Origin: Plantibacter auratus
GTDB taxonomy: Bacteria > Actinomycetota > Actinomycetes > Actinomycetales > Microbacteriaceae
DNA: 64,000 nt
Reading direction: 5' to 3'
Assembly: GCF_050587365.1 (NCBI RefSeq)
Contig: NZ_JBOBFV010000004.1
Coordinates: 1-64,000 of the forward strand
The translations under genes were made by a program, and so were the position numbers. This document shows, in pieces, positions 49,811 to 58,289 of the stretch (position 1 is the stretch's first letter; each line of letters opens with the position of its first letter). Under the pieces are notes generated by a model. That model saw only the letters and a program-made list of their open reading frames with translations. It was not told the DNA's origin and ran no database searches.

Positions 49811-50268
49811 GGAACTCCTGGAACCGAGGGCTCCGGCTGCTCGCAGCACCGGTGATCGTCGTCGCCCTGCTGAGTGGCTGCGCCGGACCCGCTGCAGACC
49901 TCGACGCGAGCACCGGCCGCGACTTGCAGAGTCGTGTACTCGTGGTCGCGAACGCAGCCGCCGACGGCGACACTGCGGGTGCGCTCGCGGCTCTCGACGC
50001 GCTCGAGGCGCAGCTGGCCGCTGCTGAGGCGGCTGGGACCGTTTCGGCGACCCGAGCCGCGGACATCCGTGCGGCGATCGCGCTCGTCCGCGCCGACCTC
50101 TCCCCCGCGGTCGAGACCCCGACGCCGACCCCGGAACCCAGTTCGGTCGCGCCGGCCGAACCCGCTGCACCGGTCGAAGACGACGGAGGCGGGGACGATT
50201 CCGGGAACAAGGGGAACAACGGCAACAACGGCAACAACGGCAAGAACAAGGACAAGAAGGACAAATGA
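49807..50268 (+). CDS. Lipoprotein with low-complexity C-terminus, kinase operon
   Basis: This 153-residue secreted protein has the signal RLLAAPVIVVALLSG and lipobox SGC. A helical section (residues 30-90, rich in Ala) includes SRVLVVANAAADGDTAGALAAL. A Pro/Ala linker then gives way to GNKGNNGNNGNNGKNKDKKDK-type sequence, of which NNGNNGNN is the core. It starts inside the kinase stop and ends in an ATGA overlap with the next gene. The helical part may be the extracellular partner of the kinase's short external end; this is inference. Confidence 0.8.
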   Translation: MRNSWNRGLRLLAAPVIVVALLSGCAGPAADLDASTGRDLQSRVLVVANAAADGDTAGALAALDALEAQLAAAEAAGTVSATRAADIRAAIALVRADLSPAVETPTPTPEPSSVAPAEPAAPVEDDGGGDDSGNKGNNGNNGNNGKNKDKKDK

Positions 50269-50828
50269 AGCGACGAGGAAGCACCGACTCCGCCCCCGAC
50301 GACCGATCGTTCGAGCCCGGGGACGAAGAGACGGCGAAGCGAACCCGTACGGCGGAGGGCGGGGTCTCGACCGTCCAACACAGCATCATCGTCGACCTCC
50401 CCATCGCCGCCGTCTACAAGCAGTGGGTCGACTTCGAGTCGTACCCGGAGTTCTTGCCGGCGGTGCGCGAGGTGAAGCTGACCGGCGAGGTCTACAGTCG
50501 CTGGACCGTCGCGATCAGCAAGCTCTCGCGGCAGTTCCTCGTCGAGATCCTGGAGCAGCTCCCCGAGGAGCGTCTGGTCTGGCGCACCATCGAGGGCGAC
50601 GTCTGGTTCAGTGGCGACGCCACCTTCGACGCGATCGACAAGCAGCAGACCCGCGTGGACGTCACGGTGCACTGGAAGCCGGTGTCCGCGGTGGAGCGGA
50701 CCGCTGCGGCGCTCGGGCTCGCCGGACGGGTCGTCCGTGGGGCGCTCGAGGCGTTCAAGACCCACATCGAGTCGACCGGCGGCCCCTCGGGTCACTCCCG
50801 CATCAAGGTCGTCTCCCCGAAGGGCTAG
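50265..50828 (+). CDS. SRPBCC/START-like cyclase-dehydrase family protein
   Basis: This 187-residue protein has a charged N-terminal 35 residues and a helix-grip domain: VQHSIIVDLPIAAVYKQWVD, YPEFLPAVREVKL, LVWRTIEGDVWFSGDATF and VDVTVHWKPVSAVERT. The family (polyketide cyclase/dehydrase, COG5637) binds lipid-like ligands; here no polyketide genes are present. Coupling to a Ser/Thr kinase gene by ATGA overlaps suggests it is part of the kinase's response or is a substrate. Confidence 0.85.
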   Translation: MKRRGSTDSAPDDRSFEPGDEETAKRTRTAEGGVSTVQHSIIVDLPIAAVYKQWVDFESYPEFLPAVREVKLTGEVYSRWTVAISKLSRQFLVEILEQLPEERLVWRTIEGDVWFSGDATFDAIDKQQTRVDVTVHWKPVSAVERTAAALGLAGRVVRGALEAFKTHIESTGGPSGHSRIKVVSPKG

Positions 50829-50845
50829 CCGTCGGCCCCACCTGA

Positions 50846-51640
50846 TCAGCTCATGAACGGTCGCAGGTCCGGATAGCCGGTGGTCTGCCAGGCACCGTCG
50901 ACGACGAGATTGTCGCCCGAGATGTACGACGCGTCGTCGCTCGCGAGGAACAGGGCGGCTGCGGCGATCTCCTCCGGCGCAGCGGAACGTCGGAGCGGGA
51001 TGCGCTCGTCGTACGCGGCCTGCACACCGGGGATGTCGGTCAGCGACTTCGTCAACGGCGTCGCGACGAGACCCGGCGACACGGCGTTCACCCGGATGCC
51101 ATGCTCACCGAGCTCGAGCGCCGCCTGCTTGGTCAACATGACCGCGCCGGCCTTCGACGCCGTGTAGCCGACACCGAAGTGCATGGGGACGAGCGAGTTG
51201 AGCGAAGCGATGTTGACGATCGACCCGGCCTTGCCCTCGGCGAGGAACTGACGGGCGGCGAGCCGAGTGCCGTTGAAGGCGCTGTAGAGGTTCAGTCGGA
51301 CCGTGAAGTCCCAGTCCTCGAAGGAGATGTCGGTGATCGTCCCGGCGCGCGATCCACCGGCGACGTTGAAGAGCGTGTCGAGCGTGCCGAAGCGTTCGAC
51401 GGTCTCGGCGACCAGCGCGGAGAAGTCAGCCTCGTCGGTCACGTCGGTGCGCCGACCCCACACGCGATCGCCGAAGGTCTCGGCGGCACGCGCGATGAGC
51501 TCGGCATTGATGTCCGCGACGACGACCGAGGCGCCCTCGGCGACCAGCCGTTCGGTGATCTTCGCCCCGATGCCGGACACGCCCCCGGTGACGATCGCGA
51601 CCTTGCCGGCGAACCGGCCCTGGATTGATGCATTCGACAT
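50846..51640 (-). CDS. SDR-family NAD(P)-dependent oxidoreductase
   Basis: This 264-residue classical SDR has IVTGGVSGIGAKITE, NVAGG, the catalytic Ser in NIASLNSLVP and Y-T-A-S-K as the active Tyr-Lys pair. The C-terminus GDNLVVDGAWQT is typical. The ATG 51640 follows AGAACGGAGCGGCATC. It is monocistronic, and an imperfect inverted repeat lies upstream. Members of this group oxidise sugars, steroids or alcohols; nothing nearby points to a substrate. Confidence 0.87.
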   Translation of the reverse strand: MSNASIQGRFAGKVAIVTGGVSGIGAKITERLVAEGASVVVADINAELIARAAETFGDRVWGRRTDVTDEADFSALVAETVERFGTLDTLFNVAGGSRAGTITDISFEDWDFTVRLNLYSAFNGTRLAARQFLAEGKAGSIVNIASLNSLVPMHFGVGYTASKAGAVMLTKQAALELGEHGIRVNAVSPGLVATPLTKSLTDIPGVQAAYDERIPLRRSAAPEEIAAAALFLASDDASYISGDNLVVDGAWQTTGYPDLRPFMS

Positions 51641-51696
51641 GATGCCGCTCCGTTCTGCTCACCGGCTCTCTGGCGAGCACCCCCCAGCATACGCAT

Positions 51697-51718
51697 CTAT
51701 CAGTCACATGTCAGATAG
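51697..51718. promoter_or_regulatory. Inverted repeat upstream of the SDR gene
   Basis: CTATC (51697-51701) and GATAG (51714-51718) flank TCACATGTCA, a near-palindrome. The site lies 57 bases ahead of the SDR start in the only A+T-rich part of the gap. A regulator for it is not identified. Confidence 0.3.
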
Positions 51719-51741
51719 TTTCAGGCAGCCCTCAGCATGAC

Positions 51742-51780
51742 GACGCCGGCCCCGGGACGACGTGTCCCAGGGCCGGCGTC
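51742..51780 (-). terminator. Hairpin after the DHA2 exporter gene
   Basis: GACGCCGGCCC (51742-51752) and GGGCCGGCGTC (51770-51780) form an 11-bp stem; GGGAC/GTCCC inside extends it. It begins 17 bases after the exporter stop. Confidence 0.7.
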
Positions 51781-51796
51781 AGGCAGCGGCCGAGTC

Positions 51797-53497
51797 CTAC
51801 CGCGGCGACTGCTCGCGATCAGCGTCCGCCAGTTCACCGTCGCCACCCGAGGCCCGGTCGAACGCGGGTGCCCCGGTGGTCGAAGCAGGCACCTTGCCGC
51901 GCGCTGCGGCCTCGAGCGACTCCGCCTCGTCCCCGCCGACCGCCTCGCCGCGGGCGACGAGCCCGGCGACGTCGGACAGCGGGATCTGCTTGAGGAACAA
52001 CGACAGCAGGAAGGCCGCGCCGATGAACGGCAGCAGGTACCAGAACACCGGGGCGAGAGCGTCGGCATAGGCGGTCACGACACCGTCGCGGATGCCCGGC
52101 GGAAGCTGGCTGAGCGTCTGCGGGTCGATCGTCGCCGCCGCATTGGAAGCGTCCCCCGCGCTGGCACCCGAACTCGCGAACACGTCCTTCAGGTTGGCCG
52201 TGAGGCGCGTGGTGAAGATCGTGCCGAACACGGCGACACCGAGCGACGCACCGACCTCGCGGAAGTAGTTGTTCGTGCTGGTCGCGGTTCCGACCATCGA
52301 CGCGTCCACCGAGTTCTGGGCGACGAGCACGACGACCTGCATGATCAGGCCGAGACCGGCGCCGAAGAAGAACAGGAAGACGCAGATCAGCCAGATCGGG
52401 GTGTCCGCCGTGAGCGTCGTGAACGCGACCATCGAGGCGGCGGTGACGAGCGTGCCGATGACCGGGAACATCCGGTAGCGACCGGTCCTGGTGATCAGGT
52501 TCCCCGAGACGATCGAGGTACCGATGAGGCCGACCATCATCGGGATCATGAGCAGGCCCGATGCGGCTGCCGAGGTGCCGGACGACATCTGGAGGAACGT
52601 CGGCACGAAGCCGATCGCCGAGAACATGCCGAGGCCGAGCGTGAGGCCGATCGCGGTCGCGTTGATGAACGTCGGGTTCTTGAAGAGCGACAGCGGGATG
52701 ATCGGGTCCTTGGCGCGCGCCTCGGTGATGACGAAGAGCAGCGCGGCGAGCAGCATGCCGATGCCGAACATCCAGGTCTCGATGGCACCCCAACCGTGCG
52801 CAGCGTCGCCACCGAAGTCGGTGAAGAAGATGAGGCAGGTGGTGAACGCCGAGAGGAAGATCACGCCGAGGAGGTCGATCGGCGCGGTCGCCTTCTTGTT
52901 CGGCAGCTTCAGCGTGAAGAACGCGATCGCGAAGGCGGCGATGCCGACCGGGATGTTGATGTAGAACGCCCACTGCCAGGTGAGGTGGTCGACGAAGAAG
53001 CCACCGAGGAGCGGTCCACCGACGGCGGAGAGACCGAAGACGGCGCCGAGCGGGCCGAGGTACTTGCCGCGCTCGGAGGCGGGCACGATGTCGGCGATGA
53101 TCGCCTGCGACAGGATCATGAGGCCACCGCCACCGAGGCCCTGGACGGCACGCCAGACGATGAGCTGCGTGAAGTCACCCGCGAACGCACAGCCGACGGA
53201 GGCGATCGTGAACAGGGCGATCGCGACGAGGAAGAGGCGACGACGACCGAGGACGTCACCGAACTTGCCGTAGACGGGCATGACGATCGTGGTCGCCAGG
53301 AGGTAGGCGGTGGTGAGCCAGACCTGGTGGTCGACGCCGCCCAGCTGTCCGACGATCGTCGGCATGGCGGTGGAGACGATCGTCTGGTCGAGGCTGGAGA
53401 GCAGCATGCCCGCGATGAGGGCGGCGAAGATGATCCAGATGCGGCGCTTGGTGAGCAGCATCGGGCCCTCGGCGGGTGCGGCGGTGGCGGCGGTCAC
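51797..53497 (-). CDS. DHA2-family MFS multidrug exporter (EmrB/QacA-like)
   Basis: This 566-residue proton-driven exporter has about 14 membrane segments. Family motifs are LLSSLDQTIVSTAMPTIVGQ (motif D1), RRRLFLVAIALF, and motif C in GPLGAVFGLSAVGGPLLGG, the antiporter signature. The C-terminal tail of about 60 residues is cytoplasmic and acidic. The start is GTG 53497 in a GTGA overlap with the TetR stop, so the two are coupled. The TetR regulator upstream and its palindromic operator suggest drug-inducible expression. Substrates cannot be predicted. Confidence 0.92.
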   Translation of the reverse strand: MTAATAAPAEGPMLLTKRRIWIIFAALIAGMLLSSLDQTIVSTAMPTIVGQLGGVDHQVWLTTAYLLATTIVMPVYGKFGDVLGRRRLFLVAIALFTIASVGCAFAGDFTQLIVWRAVQGLGGGGLMILSQAIIADIVPASERGKYLGPLGAVFGLSAVGGPLLGGFFVDHLTWQWAFYINIPVGIAAFAIAFFTLKLPNKKATAPIDLLGVIFLSAFTTCLIFFTDFGGDAAHGWGAIETWMFGIGMLLAALLFVITEARAKDPIIPLSLFKNPTFINATAIGLTLGLGMFSAIGFVPTFLQMSSGTSAAASGLLMIPMMVGLIGTSIVSGNLITRTGRYRMFPVIGTLVTAASMVAFTTLTADTPIWLICVFLFFFGAGLGLIMQVVVLVAQNSVDASMVGTATSTNNYFREVGASLGVAVFGTIFTTRLTANLKDVFASSGASAGDASNAAATIDPQTLSQLPPGIRDGVVTAYADALAPVFWYLLPFIGAAFLLSLFLKQIPLSDVAGLVARGEAVGGDEAESLEAAARGKVPASTTGAPAFDRASGGDGELADADREQSPR

Positions 53498-54210
53498 TGG
53501 AGGTCCTTTCGAGGAGTGGGGTTCGTGTGGGGGATCTGGGGTGCGGCGGCGGTGGGTCCGGCGGCGGCGGATTCAGGGTCGGCGGGCTCGAGGATGGTGC
53601 GATACGTCGCGAGGCAGTCGCGGATGGAGCCGACGATGTCGAACTCCCCGCCCTGGCCGATGTCGGCGACGCCGCTGCCGAAGACACGCGCCATCGTCGT
53701 CTTGATCGCCATCCCGAAGAGGTCGGCGCAGGCGCGGGCACGCGGGTCGTCTGCCGGGACGCCTTCCCGCGCGGCGATGAGCTCGACGAGCAGTTGCTCG
53801 CGCTCACGGTTGAGGCCCATGAACCGGACCAGCAACTTGGGTTCGCGCTCGAGGGCGGCGTGGAAGTCGACGTGCTCGGCCAGACCGAACCCGGACCGCT
53901 CCGCGTGGCCGGCCGCGATGAGCATGAAGTCGTCGAGCACGGCGCGCCACCCCCGCGAGCCGAGGGCGAGGAACTCGGTGGCGAACCGCTCGGTCTCCTC
54001 GGTCTCGTCGATGCCGAGGACGGCGTCCTCCTTGCTCGGGAAATAGTTGAAGAAGGTGCGACGCGAGACGCCGACCTCCTCGCAGAGTTCCTCGATCGTG
54101 AAGCCGTTGAGCCCCTGTGCGGCCGTGAGTCGACGCGACACGGTCGTCAGGCGCGCGGCGGTGGCGGCCATCCGGTCGGACAGCCGATTCGTCGAAGTTG
54201 CACTCTGCAT
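53494..54210 (-). CDS. TetR-family regulator of the DHA2 exporter
   Basis: This 238-residue repressor has the TetR helix-turn-helix FTIEELCEEVGVSRRTFFNYFPSKED and a helical ligand domain. The start MQSATSTN (54210) is the first ATG after the palindromic operators; a later ATG (54171) is possible, and the TTG-led upstream frame crosses the operator. The C-terminal 25 residues are Ala/Pro-rich. It is the first gene of the two-gene exporter operon, so it represses its own transcription. Confidence 0.9.
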   Translation of the reverse strand: MQSATSTNRLSDRMAATAARLTTVSRRLTAAQGLNGFTIEELCEEVGVSRRTFFNYFPSKEDAVLGIDETEETERFATEFLALGSRGWRAVLDDFMLIAAGHAERSGFGLAEHVDFHAALEREPKLLVRFMGLNREREQLLVELIAAREGVPADDPRARACADLFGMAIKTTMARVFGSGVADIGQGGEFDIVGSIRDCLATYRTILEPADPESAAAGPTAAAPQIPHTNPTPRKDLQ

Positions 54211-54215
54211 CACGA

Positions 54216-54231
54216 AGTGCAGTATTGCACT
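54216..54231. promoter_or_regulatory. TetR-type operator
   Basis: AGTGCA-GTAT-TGCACT (54216-54231) is a perfect inverted repeat; outer copies AGTTGCACT (54196-54204) and GGTGCAACTT (54243-54252) repeat the same half-site in opposite orientation. The half-site TGCACT/AGTGCA occurs four times in 57 bases around the TetR start and the divergent second TetR gene. Confidence 0.75.
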
Positions 54232-54293
54232 CTCCGAGTCGGGGTGCAACTTACGGCACGAGCCACCCAGTCGGGCCTCACTAGAGTGAACGC

Positions 54294-54884
54294 ATGGACC
54301 CTCGTCAGGCGCGAACCCGCAGTGCCCTCCGCGACGCGATCCACACCCTCGCGGCGGCGAAGCGCATCGATCAGGTGACCGTGGCGGAGGTGTCCCGGGT
54401 GGCGGGGATCACCCGCGACACTTTCTACCGTCACGCCGCGACGCCCGTCCACCTGCTCGCCGACGTGCTCGGCGAGGAACTGGATGAGACGCTCCAGGCG
54501 CACGCCGATCTGCCGGCGCACAGCGACTCGACGCTGAGCGTCTTCGACGAGTCCGAGCGCGACCTCCTGCGTCACGTCGCCGAGCACGCGACGATCTACC
54601 GCAACGCCATGCACCCCCGGCTCATCGGACCCCTGCGTGACGCGCTCACCGAGCGGATCGAGCAGGCGCTCGCGCACCACCTCGACCGACACCCGCACAT
54701 CGCCCCTCCCCGCGAGGACGGCATCACGCCCGAGCGACACGTGCGCATGCTCGTGGCCTACGCCGGCGCCGGCACCGTCGCGGCGATCGAGGAGTGGCTG
54801 CGATCCGGCGACCTCGACGACATCGACGCCGCGGCCCGCACCGTCATCGCAGCCTCCCCCGCCTGGTGGCTCGGCCGCGCCTGA
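54294..54884 (+). CDS. TetR-family regulator
   Basis: This 196-residue regulator has a helix-turn-helix VTVAEVSRVAGITRDTFYRH and a variable helical domain. It is divergent from the TetR-exporter operon, with 83 bases between starts, so both share the operator-rich gap. The ATG 54294 has no strong ribosome site. Its target is unknown. A direct role on the divergent exporter is possible. Confidence 0.88.
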   Translation: MDPRQARTRSALRDAIHTLAAAKRIDQVTVAEVSRVAGITRDTFYRHAATPVHLLADVLGEELDETLQAHADLPAHSDSTLSVFDESERDLLRHVAEHATIYRNAMHPRLIGPLRDALTERIEQALAHHLDRHPHIAPPREDGITPERHVRMLVAYAGAGTVAAIEEWLRSGDLDDIDAAARTVIAASPAWWLGRA

Positions 54885-54910
54885 CCTCGGCGCCTGGGCA
54901 TGGGCCTGAC

Positions 54911-55019
54911 GCCAGCGCGGTGCGCTGACGCGAGCGCGGGTCACCGACGTGAGCGCGCCCCTCCGGAGCCCCGCGCTCACGTCCTCCGGGGTGCGCTCAC
55001 GCCAGCGCACCGCGCTGGC
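54911..55019. repeat. Cluster of palindromes (GCCAGCGC / GTGAGCGCG family)
   Basis: GCCAGCGC-GGT-GCGCTG (54911-54926) and GCCAGCGC-ACC-GCGCTGGC (55001-55019) flank an 11-bp stem ACGTGAGCGCG/CGCGCTCACGT (54947-54982). The same pieces recur at 56552-56645 on the other side of two genes and, in part, at 36901. Confidence 0.8.
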
Positions 55020-55111
55020 ACACGGGCCAGTTGTGCGACGTATGTCCGTGTAGGCATATCTGCTCTGTGGATAACCCTGGGCGGGAGTCTGGGTGCGCTT
55101 AGCGTCGAGGG

Positions 55112-55678
55112 ATGCCAAAGACCTCGATGCCTCGAACCGTTTCCACGCTGGCGATCGTGTCAGGACTCCTGGGCCTTGTGGCCTGCACCGGCCCGGCACC
55201 AGCCCCGCCACCGACGAGCACGCCTCCGGTCTTCGGGAACGAGCAGGAGGCTCTTGCAGCGGTGACAGAGAGCTATCAGCAGTTCCTCGACATCTCGAAC
55301 ACGATCCTCCATGAGGGAGGCGTCAATCCGGAGCGCATCGACGTGATCGCGTCCGCCGACGTTGCGGCGATCGAATACGAGGCCTACTCCCGAATGCGCG
55401 ATGGCGGCTACAGCACCCGAGGAGATATAGCTCTGTCCGGTGTCCAGATTCGCGAGTTCTACAACTCGCCCGACTCAGTCGGAGTCGTCGCTCGAGCGTT
55501 CGCATGCGAGATCATCGGATCCGTCGAGATCTTGGATGCGAACGGTCAACCCCAACCGCAACCTGCCCGCCCGCCCGCCATCGGATTCGAGATATCCCTC
55601 GGCGTTGACCCGGCAAGCTCCGGCCGCTTCCTCATCACGTCGAAGGATGCGGAAGAAGGTGCTTCATCATGCGTGTGA
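55112..55678 (+). CDS. Secreted lipoprotein of unknown function
   Basis: This 188-residue protein has a lipoprotein signal (TVSTLAIVSGLLGLVAC) and a Pro/Thr-rich linker (TGPAPAPPPTSTPPVFG). The mature domain of about 140 residues includes EALAAVTESYQQFLDISNTI and GDIALSGVQIREFYNS, which recalls NTF2-like or DUF6318-type lipoproteins; no name is certain. Codon use is less GC-biased than in the neighbours. Its last 10 bases overlap the next gene, and the two form an accessory pair enclosed by the same palindrome family. Confidence 0.7.
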   Translation: MPKTSMPRTVSTLAIVSGLLGLVACTGPAPAPPPTSTPPVFGNEQEALAAVTESYQQFLDISNTILHEGGVNPERIDVIASADVAAIEYEAYSRMRDGGYSTRGDIALSGVQIREFYNSPDSVGVVARAFACEIIGSVEILDANGQPQPQPARPPAIGFEISLGVDPASSGRFLITSKDAEEGASSCV

Positions 55679-56514
55679 AGACGGCAATTGCAATGCTCGC
55701 CATGGCTCTCGTCGCGGGAGTGACGATCACAATGGCCGCTCCTGGACCGGCGAGGGCCGCGAGTTGCGGGTCCGCGGATGCGATCTGGGGATGCGCTGGC
55801 AACGGCTCGGTCGACATCGGCGGCAGCGTCGAACGCCCTGGCACCGGCGGTGGTTCCGGCGGCGGGACAGGCGGAGGCGGCGGTGGCGGCGGCTCGGCCG
55901 AGTTGCCACCCGGGGTGACCGACGGGCCCAACGGTGAGCGGACGGTCTGCAGCCTCATGCGGCCGGACGAGTGTTACACCTTCACCCCCGGCGACCTCGG
56001 CACCGACCTCGAAGCAGCACCGGCGGCCCCCGTCACGATCCGCGACGTCGCCAGCTTCGCCCCCGCCGCCCCCACCGTCACCACCGAACCCGCCGCCTGG
56101 GGTGTCCGCGGGCTCCACACCAACGTCATCGCAGCTGCTTCCGGCCACACTCGCACCGGCACGCTGTTGGGCCAGGTCGCGGAGGTGAACTTCATCCCCG
56201 TCGGATTCACCTTCGACTACGGCGACGGCGACACGACCACCACCCGGACCGGTGGATCCACGTGGGCGTCGCTCGGACTCGCGGAGTTCTCCAAGACCCC
56301 GACCAGCCACCGCTACACGACGGTCGGGACCAAGACCATCACCGTCGAAGTCGAGTACGCCGCCGAATACCGCATCGGCGACAGCGGGTGGCTTCCCGTC
56401 GTCGGCACCCTGTCGATCCCGACCGAAGAACCCCACACGGTCCAGATCGTGCGGAACTTGACCGTCGGCGTCGACAAGCCCTGCCGCCCCGGCAAACCCG
56501 CCATCGGCTGCTGA
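55669..56514 (+). CDS. Secreted protein with PKD-like domain
   Basis: This 281-residue exported protein has a signal peptide ending PGPARAASC. A Gly-rich linker (GTGGGSGGGTGGGGGGGG) is followed by a cysteine pair (CSLMRPDECYTF). A beta-sandwich domain carries the PKD signature FTFDYGDGDTTTTRT and SHRYTTVGTKTITVEVEY, which runs to the last conserved cysteines (PCRPGKPAIGC). No catalytic domain or wall anchor is seen. The start overlaps the preceding lipoprotein gene by 10 bases. Confidence 0.78.
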   Translation: MRVKTAIAMLAMALVAGVTITMAAPGPARAASCGSADAIWGCAGNGSVDIGGSVERPGTGGGSGGGTGGGGGGGGSAELPPGVTDGPNGERTVCSLMRPDECYTFTPGDLGTDLEAAPAAPVTIRDVASFAPAAPTVTTEPAAWGVRGLHTNVIAAASGHTRTGTLLGQVAEVNFIPVGFTFDYGDGDTTTTRTGGSTWASLGLAEFSKTPTSHRYTTVGTKTITVEVEYAAEYRIGDSGWLPVVGTLSIPTEEPHTVQIVRNLTVGVDKPCRPGKPAIGC

Positions 56515-56551
56515 CACCGGCACGCATCCACCCTGTCAGCGCGCCCCGCAG

Positions 56552-56645
56552 GCGTGAGCGCACCCCTCCGGAGACCCGCGCTCACGTCACCGGGGCGCGC
56601 CCACGCCCACAAACCCGCGCTCACGCCAGCGCACCGCGCTGACGC
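56552..56645. repeat. Cluster of palindromes, second copy
   Basis: GGCGTGAGCGCACCCCTCCG pairs with CCCGCGCTCACG, and GCCAGCGCACCGCGCTGACG repeats at its right end. These are the same modules as at 54911-55019, arranged in similar order, so the two secreted-protein genes lie between related clusters. Confidence 0.75.
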
Positions 56646-56667
56646 ACACCCGAACCGGAGGAGATCG

Positions 56668-58122
56668 TCAGGAGGTCGTGAAGACCGCAAGCCGCGCAAT
56701 CTGCGGCTGGGCTCGCGATACGGTGATCGTCACGCGCAGCTCGGTCGTCTCGACGGTTTCGAACCGGAGGATCCGCTGAGCGCCCACCGTCGCTGCCGAG
56801 GCGAGCACCCGCGGCACACCGGCGGCGTCCACCACCGAGACCTCGACCCCCTCGATCACTTGACCGTGCGCGATCGCCTCGCGCACGCTCACCCCGGACA
56901 CCAGATGGGGTCGATCCCAGCGGAGCCGCAGGGTCGGCAGCGGATCGTCGTCGGCCGGACGCCAGGACACCAAGTCCAGCTGCGAACCCGTACCCGTGAT
57001 CGACGCGGTCGGCACCGGCGTGCTCGACATCGTGAGCAGAGCGGCATCCGCGACGTCGAGCCGCTCCAGGTCGTCGATGAGTCGGCCGAGACCGGTAAGG
57101 CTCTCGAGGTCGGGATCCGCGATCAAGCCCTCCCTGGTGGGCGGCAGGTTGAGCAGGAACGTCGCGTTCCCACCGACACTGCGCTCGTAGATGTCGAAGA
57201 GCTCCTCGGCCGAGCGGACCATCCCGTCCTCGGAGGGATGGTGGAACCACCCCGGACGGATCGAGGTGTTGACCTCCGCCGGGTACCAGACGAGCGGCTC
57301 CGTGGTCGCGAGGATCGCAGCGCGGCTACCGAGGTCGTCCTCGTCGGACTGGACGGCCCGGGAGAACAGCCCGTCGTCGACCTGCTGCGAGCGGTCCGCG
57401 GTGCGCTCGGCATCTCGCAGCGACGCAGGGACCACACTCCACTCGTCAGCCCTCGTGGACCCGGCCTCGTTCCCGCACCAGCGCACGTCCGGCCCGCACA
57501 CGCTGATCGCCGCGTTCGGCTGCAGCTCGCGCACGACCGCGTAGTAGCGGTCCCAGTCGTACAGCTGCTTCTTGCCGTTCGGCCCTTCGCCGTTCGCGCC
57601 GTCGAACCAGACCGAGAACAGCTCACCGTATCCGGTGAGGAGCTCGGTCAGCTGCGCGACGAAGAAGTCGTCGTAGGCGTCACCCGAGCCGTAGCTCGGT
57701 TCGGCGCGGTCCCACGGCGACAGGTAGACGCCGAACGCCAGACCCGCCGCGCGACACGCTTCCGCGACCTCTGCCACGAGGTCGCCTCCACCGTCGCGCC
57801 ACGGACTCGACGCCACCGAGTGGTCGCTGACGGCCGTCGGCCACAGCGCGAAGCCGTCGTGATGCTTGCAGGTGAGGATGAGCCCGCGCATGCCGGCGCT
57901 CTTCGCCGCCGCGGCCCACTGCGCCGCATCGACGCCAGCCGGGTCGAACACGGCGGGCGACTCGGTGCCGTCGCCCCACTCCCGATCGGTCATGGTGTTG
58001 ACCCCGAAGTGGATGAAGCCGTAGAACTCCATCCGCTGCCACGCGAGCTGCCGGGGCGACGGCACGACGGCGACCGCTTCAGCCAACCGCGCGGCGACCG
58101 TCTCCGCCGAGCCGCCGCTCAT
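56668..58122 (-). CDS. Alpha-L-fucosidase (GH29)
   Basis: This 484-residue glycoside hydrolase has no signal peptide, so it works on imported oligosaccharides. The GH29 fold shows FYGFIHFGVNTMTDREWG, LTCKHHDGFALWP, GLAFGVYLSPWD and the nucleophile Asp in LFSVWFDGANG. A C-terminal beta-sandwich of about 130 residues follows (from ITGTGSQLDLVSWRP). The ATG (58122) overlaps the stop of a microprotein gene (ATGA). It ends the transporter operon, so the importer likely brings in fucosylated glycans or related sugars. Confidence 0.9.
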   Translation of the reverse strand: MSGGSAETVAARLAEAVAVVPSPRQLAWQRMEFYGFIHFGVNTMTDREWGDGTESPAVFDPAGVDAAQWAAAAKSAGMRGLILTCKHHDGFALWPTAVSDHSVASSPWRDGGGDLVAEVAEACRAAGLAFGVYLSPWDRAEPSYGSGDAYDDFFVAQLTELLTGYGELFSVWFDGANGEGPNGKKQLYDWDRYYAVVRELQPNAAISVCGPDVRWCGNEAGSTRADEWSVVPASLRDAERTADRSQQVDDGLFSRAVQSDEDDLGSRAAILATTEPLVWYPAEVNTSIRPGWFHHPSEDGMVRSAEELFDIYERSVGGNATFLLNLPPTREGLIADPDLESLTGLGRLIDDLERLDVADAALLTMSSTPVPTASITGTGSQLDLVSWRPADDDPLPTLRLRWDRPHLVSGVSVREAIAHGQVIEGVEVSVVDAAGVPRVLASAATVGAQRILRFETVETTELRVTITVSRAQPQIARLAVFTTS

Positions 58123-58289
58123 CGGAACTTCCGGTTGTAGAGGGCGAGCAGCGTGATCAACCCGGCGAGTCCGAGCAGCATCACCCCGAGGTTCAGCCAC
58201 CCGACGGACTGGTTGGCGATGATCACCGCTGCCACGCAGATCACGAAGACGACCGCCGCGACGACGGCCCCCACACGTTCCTTGGTCAT
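58119..58289 (-). CDS. 56-residue membrane microprotein (DUF6903-like)
   Basis: This 56-residue frame begins MTKERVGAVVAAVVFVICVA, has a short polar turn (NQSVGW), a second hydrophobic helix (LNLGVMLLGLAGLITLLAL) and ends YNRKFR. Both ends overlap neighbours by four bases (ATGA with the permease stop and with the fucosidase start), which is strong evidence that it is translated. It resembles DUF6903 proteins that accompany carbohydrate ABC transporters in actinobacteria. A small permease-associated subunit is a reasonable guess. Confidence 0.8.
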   Translation of the reverse strand: MTKERVGAVVAAVVFVICVAAVIIANQSVGWLNLGVMLLGLAGLITLLALYNRKFR

